From: JACRBK01 sp964427955 | Lineage (GTDB): Bacteria; Chloroflexota; Anaerolineae; Aggregatilineales; Aggregatilineaceae | NCBI GenBank assembly: GCA_964427955.1 | Contig: CAYRWY010000105.1 | Coordinates: forward strand, 1-14,757 | Reading direction: 5' to 3' | Length of the DNA: 14,757 nucleotides | Part shown: positions 1 through 6,326 of the stretch, piece after piece | Layout of the letters: every line of letters starts with the position of its first letter | Numbering within the stretch: the first letter of the stretch is position 1 | Made by a program: the position numbers and the translations under genes | The notes under the pieces: model-generated | What the model was told of the DNA's origin: nothing | What the model saw: only the letters and a program-made list of their open reading frames with translations | Databases searched by the model: none

Positions 1-448
1 AGAACTTGACCAGGACCGTGCCGAAATCGACCAACTGGCGCTCGAACTCGTTGATCTCGCGGTAGGCGCGCCGCCATTCTTCCTCCGTGCAGAAGCCCTC
101 GATGCGCTCGACCATCACCCGCCCGTACCAGGTGCGGTCGAAGATCGCGATCTGCCCGGCTTCGGGCAGGCGCCGCCAGAAGCGCCACAGGTAGTGGTGC
201 TCGGCGTCGTCGCCTTTGGGCGCGCTGATTGGGTAGACGACGTAGCCGCGCGGGTCCAGGCGCTCGGTCAGGCGGCGGATCGCCCCACCCTTCCCGGCGG
301 CGTCCCAGCCCTCGAAACAGAGGATAACCGGGCGCTGCTGCTTGTAGACCTGGAAGCCCAACTGCGACAGCCGGACTTGCAGCTTGATCAACTGGACGCG
401 GTATTCATCCGGGGTCAGCGTTGTGGTCAGATCAACGGTTTCCAGCAT
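1..448 (-). CDS. ppk2: Polyphosphate kinase 2 family protein, second tandem copy (partial, C-terminus outside window)
   Basis: PPK2 enzymes move phosphate between polyphosphate and nucleoside mono- or diphosphates in the cytoplasm. I translated the minus strand from an ATG at 446-448, and 149 codons are visible before the window edge. A Walker A motif FEGWDAAGKG lies at residues 45-54, followed by LTERLDPRG and then FDRTWYGR, the PPK2 Walker B/lid signature. The start is supported by a GAGGA just upstream. It is also supported by alignment with the neighbouring copy, whose Walker A falls at the same residue numbers. The start lies inside the end of the upstream ppk2, overlapping by 17 nt in another frame, so the two are probably translationally coupled. 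The segment resembles the C-terminal half of two-domain polyphosphate:AMP phosphotransferases. The substrate class (AMP or ADP) cannot be fixed from this fragment. Confidence 0.88.
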   Translation of the reverse strand, partial: MLETVDLTTTLTPDEYRVQLIKLQVRLSQLGFQVYKQQRPVILCFEGWDAAGKGGAIRRLTERLDPRGYVVYPISAPKGDDAEHHYLWRFWRRLPEAGQIAIFDRTWYGRVMVERIEGFCTEEEWRRAYREINEFERQLVDFGTVLVKF

Positions 449-1214
449 AGTCCTCTTCCTCCCCCTGCGCCTCGGCCACGCTGATGATGGGCGGCACAGC
501 GTCCAATTCACCCAAGCGGGCTTCCATCGCCGCAATCAGGGTGCGATAGACCTTGTCCAGCATGAACTCGCGGCTGGTGGCCTCTACGATGGTCCAGGGG
601 CCAAAGCTGGTATCGGTGCGCTCCAACATTTCTTCGTAGGCTTCCAGCCACAGGTCGTATTTCTTGTGCCGCGCGCGGTCTTCGTCCAGCAGCCGCCAGC
701 TTTCCAGGGGGTCGCGCTCGATCTTTTTGAAGCGCCGGGCCTGTTCCGCTTTGGCGATGTGCAGGAAGAACTTGACGATGACGCAGCCGTCCAGCGCGAT
801 CAACCGCTCGAAGTCCACGATGTCGGTATAGGCGCGCATGTAATCGCGTTCCGGCAGGCCATACTCCATGCGCTCGACGGTCACACGCCCATACCAACTG
901 CGGTCGAAAATCGCCAGGTGGCCGTAATTGGGCAGCTTGTTCCAGAAGCGCCAGAGCCAGGGCCGCCGCTGCTCGGACGTGCGCGCGGCGCGGATGGGCC
1001 AGACGGTGAAGCCGCGCGGGTCCAGGCGCGAGGTCAGGGTCTGGACGCAGGTCCCCTTCCCGGCGGCGTCCCAGCCTTCGAAGAGGACGACGGTCGGCAT
1101 TTTGGCATCAAAGGCCGCTTTTTCGAGATCGTACAAACGCTGCTGCAACGAGGGGCGGCGGGCTTTCCAATCCTTCTTGCTCATCTCCTGATCAAGATTG
1201 ACGATTTCAAGCAA
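432..1214 (-). CDS. ppk2: Polyphosphate kinase 2 family protein, first tandem copy
   Basis: A complete 260-residue single-domain PPK2-type protein. Walker A FEGWDAAGKG is at residues 45-54, LDPRG at 64-68, and Walker B/lid FDRSWYGR at 103-110. The length suits a single-domain PPK2. The start is taken as TTG at 1212-1214, because GGAGGT sits 5 nt upstream (1220-1225) and the resulting N-terminus (MLEIVNL) matches that of the next copy (MLETVDL). An internal ATG about ten codons in is the alternative. The last residues overlap the downstream ppk2 by 17 nt. By family, the role is polyphosphate-dependent nucleotide phosphorylation. In two-domain polyphosphate:AMP phosphotransferases two such domains are fused, whereas here they are separate reading frames and both keep an intact P-loop. 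No convincing promoter was found upstream. Substrate specificity is unknown. Confidence 0.9.
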   Translation of the reverse strand: MLEIVNLDQEMSKKDWKARRPSLQQRLYDLEKAAFDAKMPTVVLFEGWDAAGKGTCVQTLTSRLDPRGFTVWPIRAARTSEQRRPWLWRFWNKLPNYGHLAIFDRSWYGRVTVERMEYGLPERDYMRAYTDIVDFERLIALDGCVIVKFFLHIAKAEQARRFKKIERDPLESWRLLDEDRARHKKYDLWLEAYEEMLERTDTSFGPWTIVEATSREFMLDKVYRTLIAAMEARLGELDAVPPIISVAEAQGEEEDYAGNR

Positions 1215-1231
1215 AGCGCACCTCCAAAAAA

Positions 1232-1266
1232 CAGTTATTAGTGATCAGTTTTCAGTTGTTAGATCC
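1232..1266. repeat. Degenerate heptanucleotide tandem repeat
   Basis: Five consecutive 7-nt units are visible: CAGTTAT, TAGTGAT, CAGTTTT, CAGTTGT, TAGATCC. The pattern is strictly in a 7-nt register. It resembles the short tandemly repeated heptamer elements found between genes in some bacteria such as filamentous cyanobacteria. It lies immediately upstream of the ppk2 ribosome binding site. The last units are degenerate, so the boundaries are approximate. Confidence 0.55.
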
Positions 1267-1285
1267 CTGCATTGATCTCAAACCT

Positions 1286-1336
1286 TTTACCTCACCCCCC
1301 GGCCCCCTCTCCACGCGGTGGCGAGGGGGAGAGGCG
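1286..1336 (+). repeat. Dispersed hairpin repeat, copy A (diverged)
   Basis: This is the diverged member of a three-copy family (others at 4251-4305 and 6149-6201). It has a TTTACCTCACC lead-in and then an imperfect palindrome with CCCCCTC pairing to GAGGGGG, a T/C mismatch and CCAC pairing to GTGG. Its loop is GCG, against CCG in the other two copies, while the stem is preserved. This suggests a REP-like element. It lies between the divergent ppk2 and amylase genes. Confidence 0.75.
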
Positions 1337-1417
1337 CGGCGGAGATGTTGGTGTACGAGCAGTTCGCCTATTTCCGCAAGGATCAGTAGATAAGGCGCCC
1401 CATCCACGATGTGGGCC

Positions 1418-1472
1418 TGATCGTCAAGTATAGCGGAAATCTGCGGGCTGCAAAACGGACAAGTAAACCGGT
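1418..1472 (+). repeat. 55-bp direct repeat, left copy, flush against assembly gap
   Basis: These 55 bp are identical to 1573-1627. The copy ends exactly where the N-run begins. A repeat flush on both sides of a gap is the signature of unmerged overlapping contig ends rather than a biological repeat. See the finding on the gap. Confidence 0.9.
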
Positions 1473-1572
1473 NNNNNNNNNNNNNNNNNNNNNNNNNNNN
1501 NNNNNNNNNNNNNNNNNNNNNNNNNNNNNNNNNNNNNNNNNNNNNNNNNNNNNNNNNNNNNNNNNNNNNNNN
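1473..1572. other. Assembly gap (100 N) inside a 451-nt gene-free stretch
   Basis: Exactly 100 unknown bases, a conventional scaffold-gap size that does not imply a measured length. The surrounding gene-free stretch 1215-1665 holds the heptamer repeat, hairpin repeat copy A, the two flush 55-bp copies and the amylase promoter. The remaining segment, about 1337-1417, shows only a 14-codon reading frame (1345-1389, ATG to TAG). It has no visible ribosome binding site and I do not call it a gene. If the gap is artefactual, the true intergenic distance is near 296 bp. Confidence 0.97.
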
Positions 1573-1627
1573 TGATCGTCAAGTATAGCGGAAATCTGCG
1601 GGCTGCAAAACGGACAAGTAAACCGGT
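1573..1627 (+). repeat. 55-bp direct repeat, right copy, flush against assembly gap
   Basis: Identical to 1418-1472. It begins at the first base after the N-run. Its final T is the first base of the TATAAT box of the following amylase promoter. Confidence 0.9.
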
Positions 1628-1632
1628 ATAAT
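1604..1632 (+). promoter_or_regulatory. Putative sigma70-type promoter of the GH13 gene
   Basis: A perfect TATAAT lies at 1627-1632, 33 nt before the amylase ATG. At 17-bp spacing the -35 position is TGCAAA (1604-1609), which matches TTGACA in only three places. The -10 element is therefore strong and the -35 weak. The predicted 5' leader is short, about 27 nt, with only a weak AGAGAG-like ribosome binding site. Confidence 0.6.
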
Positions 1633-1665
1633 AAGCGGTAGACACTTTGAGAAAGAGAGAAAACT

Positions 1666-4221
1666 ATGTTTAAAGACCGCACCCTGATCGTCCTGGTCCT
1701 GATCGCCCTGCTGGTCCTGCCTGTCCCGTCCATCCGCGCCCAGGACGGCGGGCTGCCGGATGAGGAACAGGCGCTGCTGAACCAGGCGGTGGACGGACTC
1801 GTCACGGCCAACGGCTACACCAGCTTCGAGAGCACCGCCGATCTGCACTGGGCGCAGGTCTGGACGGCGATCACCGGCGGCAATGCCGTCCAGGGCAACC
1901 AGTTCGACTTTCTCCGGCACGAGCAGACCCGCACCACCGCCGCCCCGGTCGTCAATATCGACCAGATCGTGACGGCGGACCAGACCACCACCACCCTCAA
2001 CCAACCGTCGCAGCACTACGTCCTGGAGAGCGAAGTCCGGCTGGTGGATGGGACCACCTATGTGAAGGCGACCTATACCGACGCCGACGCCGGAGCGCCC
2101 GAAGTGCCGGACGGCTGGTACCAGATCAACGGCGTCAACGATATCGAGACGTGGCCCGGCCTGTCGTACCTGATCAACCCCGGCGCATACCTCAACCCCA
2201 ACGCCGATGTCCTCTCGCGGCTGTTCGGCCTGTCCACCGGCAGCGTTCCGGACATCCTCGCCCAGTACGTCACGGGCGCCCGCCGCGGCACCGACACGCT
2301 GGACGATGGCACGCCGGTCACCGTGATCACGCTGACGGTGAGCCGGGACGGCGCGATGGCGCTGCAAACGCTGGGGCTGGACCTCACGCAGCCGGTCATG
2401 AAGATGATCTTCGACGGGATCACCACCGATCCGCTCACACTGGACGTGCTCCTGGACGAGTCCGGCCAACTGGTCGGGCTGGACTACACGCTGGCGGTCG
2501 ATCTGCACGGCCTGGACGCCAGTTGGATGGCCAACGTCCCCGCCGACCTCACGCTCGACATCACGCTCAACCAGACCTTCTCGATGCGCCTGACGAACAT
2601 CAATGGCGCGCTGGAACGGGTCGCCGCGCCCCAGTTGAGCGGCCCCGCCGTCCCGGCGGCCTACAGCGCCCCGCAGGCCGGACAGGCCTTCTGGTGGAAC
2701 GACCGCACCTTCTACGAAATCTTCGTGCGCAGTTTCTACGACAGCAACGGCGACGGGATCGGCGATCTGCGGGGCGTGATCGAGAAGCTGGATTATCTGA
2801 ACGACGGCGATCCTACGACCACGACCGATCTCGGCGTAACCGGGCTGTGGCTGATGCCGATCATGGAATCGCCCAGCTATCACGGTTACGACGTCGTAGA
2901 CTATTTCACCGTCGAACAGGATTACGGCACCAACCAGGATTTCAAAGACCTGATGGCGGCGGCACACGAACGCGGCATGGTCGTGATCGTGGACATGGTG
3001 CTCAACCATACCTCGACCGAAAATCCCTGGTTCGAAGCGTCCAGCGCGGGCGATCCGCAGTACGCCGACTGGTACGTCTGGTCGGAGACCGACCTGGGCA
3101 CGCGCTCCTCCAGCGGCGGGCAGACGTGGTACCCGGCCCACGGGCGCTACTACTACGCGCTGTTCTGGTCGGGAATGCCCGATCTGAACTACAACACGCC
3201 CGCCGTGACCGAGGAAGTAGACCAGATCAGCAAGTTCTGGCTGGACGACATGGGCGCGGACGGCTTCCGGCTGGACGCGATCCGCCACCTGTACGAGGAC
3301 TTCGACGCCCAACCGCCGGTGCTGCAAAACGCGCCCGCCACGCTGCAATGGCTGACCAGCTATCACGAGTTCGTCAAGTCGCTGAACCCGGACGCGCTGA
3401 TGGTCGGCGAAGTGTGGGACAGCAGCGCCAACATCGCGCCGTACGTGGGCGACAAGATCGACATCGCGTTCGAGTTCGACTTCGCGGCGGCGATCATCGC
3501 GGCGGCCCAGTCGGGCAATGCCGACAACCTGCTGCGCGTGCAGAGCACCGTGCTCAAGACTTACCCGTTCGAGCAGTACGCCACCTTCCTGACCAACCAC
3601 GATCAGAACCGCGTGATGAGCCAGTTCGTCGGCAACACAGGCACCGCCAAAGTCGCGGCGAGCATCCTGCTGACCAACCCCGGCGTCCCGTTCATCTACT
3701 ACGGCGAGGAAATCGGGATGCAGGGCACCAAGCCCGACGAGCGCATCCGCACGCCCATGCAGTGGGACGATTCCAAACCGGCGGGCGGCTTCAGCGCGGT
3801 CACCCCGTGGGAGGGGATGGCGATTGGCTACAACCGGGCGACCGTGGCGGGCGAAACGGACGATCCCGATTCGCTGCTCAACCACTACCGGACGCTGATC
3901 CACCTGCGCGACGAGCACCCGGCCCTGCGCACCGGCTCGATCCAGTTGGTGACGAGCACGAACAAGGGCGTCTACAGCTTCCTGCGCTATGGCGAGGACG
4001 AAACCCTGCTGATCGTGATCAATCTGAGCAAGAAAAAACCGGTCACCGATTACGCCCTGAGCGCCGCCGAAGGGCTGCTGGGCGGCGTGACCCAGGCCGA
4101 TCTGCTGTTCGGCGATGGCACGCTCAGCGCCCCGGCGATCACCGAGTCCGGCGGATTCACCGACTATGTGCCGCTGGCGGAACTACCGCCGCAGAGCACT
4201 TATGTGATAAGGTTGTACTGA
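1666..4221 (+). CDS. Secreted GH13 alpha-glucosidase/alpha-amylase family enzyme with large N-terminal beta-rich domain
   Basis: This 851-residue exported protein probably hydrolyses alpha-glucosidic bonds in starch-like or malto-oligosaccharide substrates outside the membrane. Residues 1-25 form a signal peptide (cleavage after SIRA, no lipobox). Residues ~28-335 are a non-catalytic region that looks LolA/LppX-like; this is a weak fold guess. The GH13 barrel starts near residue 342. It has a calcium-loop motif DSNGDGIGD (359-367), region I DMVLNH (443-448), region V MPDLN (504-508), nucleophile D537 in GFRLDAIRH, acid/base E582 in VGEVW and stabiliser D646 in TNHDQNR. A beta-sandwich C-domain follows. 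All catalytic residues are intact. MPDLN is characteristic of the GH13 group intermediate between oligo-1,6-glucosidases and neopullulanases (GH13_36). The gene has its own promoter and a hairpin downstream. A typical GH13 of this type is about 500-550 residues, so the N-terminal ~315 residues are extra. Confidence 0.93.
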   Translation: MFKDRTLIVLVLIALLVLPVPSIRAQDGGLPDEEQALLNQAVDGLVTANGYTSFESTADLHWAQVWTAITGGNAVQGNQFDFLRHEQTRTTAAPVVNIDQIVTADQTTTTLNQPSQHYVLESEVRLVDGTTYVKATYTDADAGAPEVPDGWYQINGVNDIETWPGLSYLINPGAYLNPNADVLSRLFGLSTGSVPDILAQYVTGARRGTDTLDDGTPVTVITLTVSRDGAMALQTLGLDLTQPVMKMIFDGITTDPLTLDVLLDESGQLVGLDYTLAVDLHGLDASWMANVPADLTLDITLNQTFSMRLTNINGALERVAAPQLSGPAVPAAYSAPQAGQAFWWNDRTFYEIFVRSFYDSNGDGIGDLRGVIEKLDYLNDGDPTTTTDLGVTGLWLMPIMESPSYHGYDVVDYFTVEQDYGTNQDFKDLMAAAHERGMVVIVDMVLNHTSTENPWFEASSAGDPQYADWYVWSETDLGTRSSSGGQTWYPAHGRYYYALFWSGMPDLNYNTPAVTEEVDQISKFWLDDMGADGFRLDAIRHLYEDFDAQPPVLQNAPATLQWLTSYHEFVKSLNPDALMVGEVWDSSANIAPYVGDKIDIAFEFDFAAAIIAAAQSGNADNLLRVQSTVLKTYPFEQYATFLTNHDQNRVMSQFVGNTGTAKVAASILLTNPGVPFIYYGEEIGMQGTKPDERIRTPMQWDDSKPAGGFSAVTPWEGMAIGYNRATVAGETDDPDSLLNHYRTLIHLRDEHPALRTGSIQLVTSTNKGVYSFLRYGEDETLLIVINLSKKKPVTDYALSAAEGLLGGVTQADLLFGDGTLSAPAITESGGFTDYVPLAELPPQSTYVIRLY

Positions 4222-4250
4222 TCAGGGGCAACTTGACAAAATAACGCGGT

Positions 4251-4305
4251 GATTTACCTCACCCCCCGACCCCCTCTCCACCCGGTGGCGAGGGGGAGTG
4301 GCGCC
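4251..4305 (+). repeat. Dispersed hairpin repeat, copy B
   Basis: The segment 4251-4299 is identical over 49 bp to 6149-6197. Its palindrome pairs CCCCCTC (4270-4276) with GAGGGGG (4290-4296), then CCAC (4278-4281) with GTGG (4285-4288), around a CCG loop. It starts 30 bp after the amylase stop codon. A TTGACA at 4233-4238 just upstream has no matching -10 element. Confidence 0.85.
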
Positions 4306-4323
4306 GTGGAAACGTGGAGGTAG

Positions 4324-4350
4324 GGGCGCAGCAAGCAGCGCCCTGCTTTT
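4324..4350 (+). terminator. Possible intrinsic terminator downstream of the GH13 gene
   Basis: GGGCGC (4324-4329) pairs with GCGCCC (4338-4343) around an 8-nt loop, followed by TGCTTTT. The stem is only 6 bp and the T-run is short and interrupted, so termination efficiency is uncertain. Confidence 0.4.
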
Positions 4351-4363
4351 ATTGAACACCCCA

Positions 4364-4385
4364 CCTCCCCCAAGCATGGGGGAGG
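4364..4385. repeat. Perfect 8-bp inverted repeat (CCTCCCCC/GGGGGAGG)
   Basis: CCTCCCCC (4364-4371), a 6-nt spacer AAGCAT, then GGGGGAGG (4378-4385). There is no adjacent T-run, so it is not a standard terminator. It looks like a second kind of GC-rich intergenic repeat, but only one copy is present in this window. Confidence 0.55.
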
Positions 4386-4452
4386 CGAAGGAGGCGGTCC
4401 ATCGCCGCCAGGTCTAGAGAAACTTTATCATCAGCACGCGAGGACTTATCCT

Positions 4453-5412
4453 GTGACGATTACGATCTATACCTCCCACAAGACCGAGACGATCCAACGT
4501 TCCGACCTGGCGGCGCGGCTGGCGGCCCAGAACGGCGGCGTGATCTGGCTGGATATCACCGGGCCGAGCGAAGACGACGTGCAGACCATGCGCGACGTGT
4601 TCCACTTTCACCCGCTGGCCATCGAAGATACGCGCAACGCCCGCCAGCGGCCCAAAGTCGAAGAATATCCCGGCACGCTGTTTTTCGTGCTCAACCCCGT
4701 CCACTGCGCCGATCACACCGTCGAATTCTGTGAGTTGGACGTTTTCGTGGGAAACAACTACGTCGTCACCGTGCACGGGGGCGACGAGCCGGTGATCCAC
4801 GAGGTCCAGCACCGCGCCGAACGAGGCGGACTGCTGCCGATGTCGCCCAGCTTCCTGCTGTACCTGCTGATCGACAGCGTGGTGGACAGCTATTTTCCGG
4901 TGCTCGACAGCCTGGAAGAGCAGATCGAGACCCTGGGCGACGAGGTGCTGGTCAACCCCAGCCAGGAGCAACTGAATCACCTCTTCGAGTTGAAGAAGTC
5001 CCTGCTGGACCTGTGGCGCGTGGTCTGGCCCCAGCGCGAGATCCTGAACAACCTGCGCGATCACGAAGTAGTGCTGGGCGACAGCAAAGCGCTGCAACCG
5101 TATCTGCGCGACATTTCGGACCACCTGATGTGGATCGCGGACATGGTGAGCACCTTCCGCGATACGCTGACCAGCACGATGGACCTGTACATGTCCGCCG
5201 TGTCCAACCGGCTGAACCGCGTCGTCAACCGCCTGACGGTGATCACGGTCATCATCGGAGGGCTGACAGTGATCGGCGGGTTCTACGGGATGAATTTCGA
5301 GCACACCTGGCCGCCGTTCGGCAGTCCGCTGGGCGTGCCGTTCGTGCTGGCGCTGATGGGCGGGTTGATTGCCGGGCTGCTGTACATCTTCCGCCGGTCG
5401 GGGTGGTTCTAA
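4453..5412 (+). CDS. corA: CorA-family magnesium/divalent metal-ion channel
   Basis: A 319-residue CorA-type protein, near the family's usual length. CorA forms a homopentameric inner-membrane channel for Mg2+ and sometimes Co2+ or Ni2+. Residues 1 to ~245 form the cytoplasmic funnel and long stalk helix. The two membrane segments are about 259-278 and 293-313, and the family signature YGMN (GMN at 279-281) ends the first one. The short NFEHTWPPFG loop follows. The start is GTG at 4453-4455 with GAGGA 8 nt upstream (4440-4444); no earlier in-frame start has a better site. A TATCAT at 4426-4431 could be a -10 element but its -35 partner is poor. The next gene follows after 60 bp on the same strand and could be cotranscribed, with no functional link evident. 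Confidence 0.94.
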   Translation: MTITIYTSHKTETIQRSDLAARLAAQNGGVIWLDITGPSEDDVQTMRDVFHFHPLAIEDTRNARQRPKVEEYPGTLFFVLNPVHCADHTVEFCELDVFVGNNYVVTVHGGDEPVIHEVQHRAERGGLLPMSPSFLLYLLIDSVVDSYFPVLDSLEEQIETLGDEVLVNPSQEQLNHLFELKKSLLDLWRVVWPQREILNNLRDHEVVLGDSKALQPYLRDISDHLMWIADMVSTFRDTLTSTMDLYMSAVSNRLNRVVNRLTVITVIIGGLTVIGGFYGMNFEHTWPPFGSPLGVPFVLALMGGLIAGLLYIFRRSGWF

Positions 5413-5472
5413 GTGGAACCTGATCCGCCTGCGAGGTGTCTCATCTATGGAACACTTCAAAGGAGGATCAAC

Positions 5473-6144
5473 ATGCGTCGAAAACTTCACCTGATCGTGG
5501 CTGTCATCCTGCTGCTGGGCGCTGTCGTGGGGATCGTCCCCGAAAAAGCCCTGGCTTACCCGCCCTGCGGACCGTTCCAACAGCCGTTGACTAACAACGG
5601 CTCATTTTGTCGCCCGGCCTACATGGGCGGCGAGCTGATGCAGTTAGCGCCCGGCATCCCGTTTGCCTGGGTGCGCAGCAATCCCGCGTCCGATGCGCCC
5701 GTGGTGACGACCCTCTACCCGGCGTCGTATGCCAATCTGCAAATCGCTTCGGGGTCCACCACGCGGATCGACTCCTGGGACGGCGTCCAGAACTGGTACC
5801 TGGTGCACCCCTACCCGCTCAACAAGGAGGTGGTGGGTTGGGTCGAGCAGGCCTCGCTGACCTACGCGGCGATCACCGGCTATCCGCTGGAGGACCCCAC
5901 CATCCAGGCCGATTGGGCCGTGCCGATCAGTGGACACGTCAAGCCGGGGATTCCCTTCCTCTGGCTGCGGAGCGCCGCCGGGTCGGATGCGGGGGTGCTG
6001 TATACCCTCCCGGCCAACGCGGCGCTGACGATCACCGGATCGCCGGTCTTCGACGGCGTGCAGTGGTGGTGGATGGTCGATTACGCCACGCCGCGCGGCG
6101 TCCGGCACGGGTACGTCGAACAGGCGTTGATCGTGGCGCGGTGA
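5473..6144 (+). CDS. Secreted protein with two SH3b-like domains
   Basis: A 223-residue exported protein of unknown function. The start is ATG at 5473, with AAAGGAGGA immediately upstream; the frame is open further upstream but has no comparable site. Residues 1-28 are a signal peptide (cleavage after ALA). Two homologous repeats follow, residues ~60-131 and ~158-223. Each begins PGIPF(A/L)W(V/L)RS and ends in a (G)(W/Y)VEQA motif, with the tryptophan-rich centre expected of bacterial SH3 (SH3b) folds. Such domains usually bind cell-wall or surface ligands. No catalytic domain is attached, so an adaptor or cell-surface binding role is inference. It may share a transcript with corA, 60 bp upstream. 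A hairpin repeat begins within 5 bp of its stop codon. Confidence 0.82.
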   Translation: MRRKLHLIVAVILLLGAVVGIVPEKALAYPPCGPFQQPLTNNGSFCRPAYMGGELMQLAPGIPFAWVRSNPASDAPVVTTLYPASYANLQIASGSTTRIDSWDGVQNWYLVHPYPLNKEVVGWVEQASLTYAAITGYPLEDPTIQADWAVPISGHVKPGIPFLWLRSAAGSDAGVLYTLPANAALTITGSPVFDGVQWWWMVDYATPRGVRHGYVEQALIVAR

Positions 6145-6148
6145 GGGC

Positions 6149-6201
6149 GATTTACCTCACCCCCCGACCCCCTCTCCACCCGGTGGCGAGGGGGAGTAGC
6201 G
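6149..6201 (+). repeat. Dispersed hairpin repeat, copy C
   Basis: Identical over 49 bp to copy B and starting 4 bp after the SH3b gene stop codon. It has the same CCCCCTC/GAGGGGG and CCAC/GTGG stems. There is no T-run, so a role in transcript 3'-end stability is more plausible than intrinsic termination; this is inference. Confidence 0.85.
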
Positions 6202-6245
6202 CTCAACCTCTCTTCTCCTACAGCCATAAGTAGTGAGGCCGAATC

Positions 6246-6290
6246 AAAAAACAGCCAGAGAAAAGCCTTTGCGGGCGATTTTTCTGGCTG
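6246..6290 (-). terminator. Intrinsic terminator downstream of crcB
   Basis: On the minus strand CAGCCAGA pairs with TCTGGCTG (plus positions 6252-6259 and 6283-6290). The stem extends inward by further A:T/G:T pairs and is followed by a run of T (plus A-run 6246-6251). It lies 37 nt beyond the crcB stop and closes that transcription unit. Confidence 0.82.
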
Positions 6291-6326
6291 CTCGTGTATT
6301 CTGCGATCTCCGCGTTGAAGCACTCG

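Noticed and set aside
432..448. The two PPK2 frames as one frameshifted two-domain gene
   Set aside because: Each copy has its own start with ribosome binding site, matching N-termini and a complete domain length. Overlapping separate genes fit better, though a sequencing indel cannot be fully excluded.
384..1241. A 285-codon plus-strand frame opposite the ppk2 genes
   Set aside because: No motif and it covers both PPK2 P-loop regions in antisense, so it is a shadow frame.
1345..1389. A 14-codon reading frame ending in TAG between hairpin copy A and the gap
   Set aside because: Too short, with no ribosome binding site and no recognisable homology. It may be a gene remnant but cannot be supported.
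1579..3918. A 779-codon open frame on the minus strand opposite the GH13 gene
   Set aside because: It has no recognisable family motif and unusual His/Val/Arg-rich composition typical of antisense frames in GC-rich genes. It also runs into the assembly gap region, while the plus strand has a complete GH13 catalytic set.
2151..4244. A 697-codon plus-strand frame overlapping the GH13 gene in another frame
   Set aside because: Arg/Pro/His-rich composition without motifs. It is a frame shadow of the GH13 gene.
4233..4261. TTGACA at 4233-4238 as a corA promoter
   Set aside because: No -10-like hexamer lies at 16-18 bp spacing; that position falls in the hairpin repeat (TACCTC/ACCTCA).
5413..5472. 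Upstream in-frame extension of the SH3b protein to 5413
   Set aside because: It would bury the AAAGGAGGA site and displace the signal peptide from the N-terminus. ATG at 5473 explains both.
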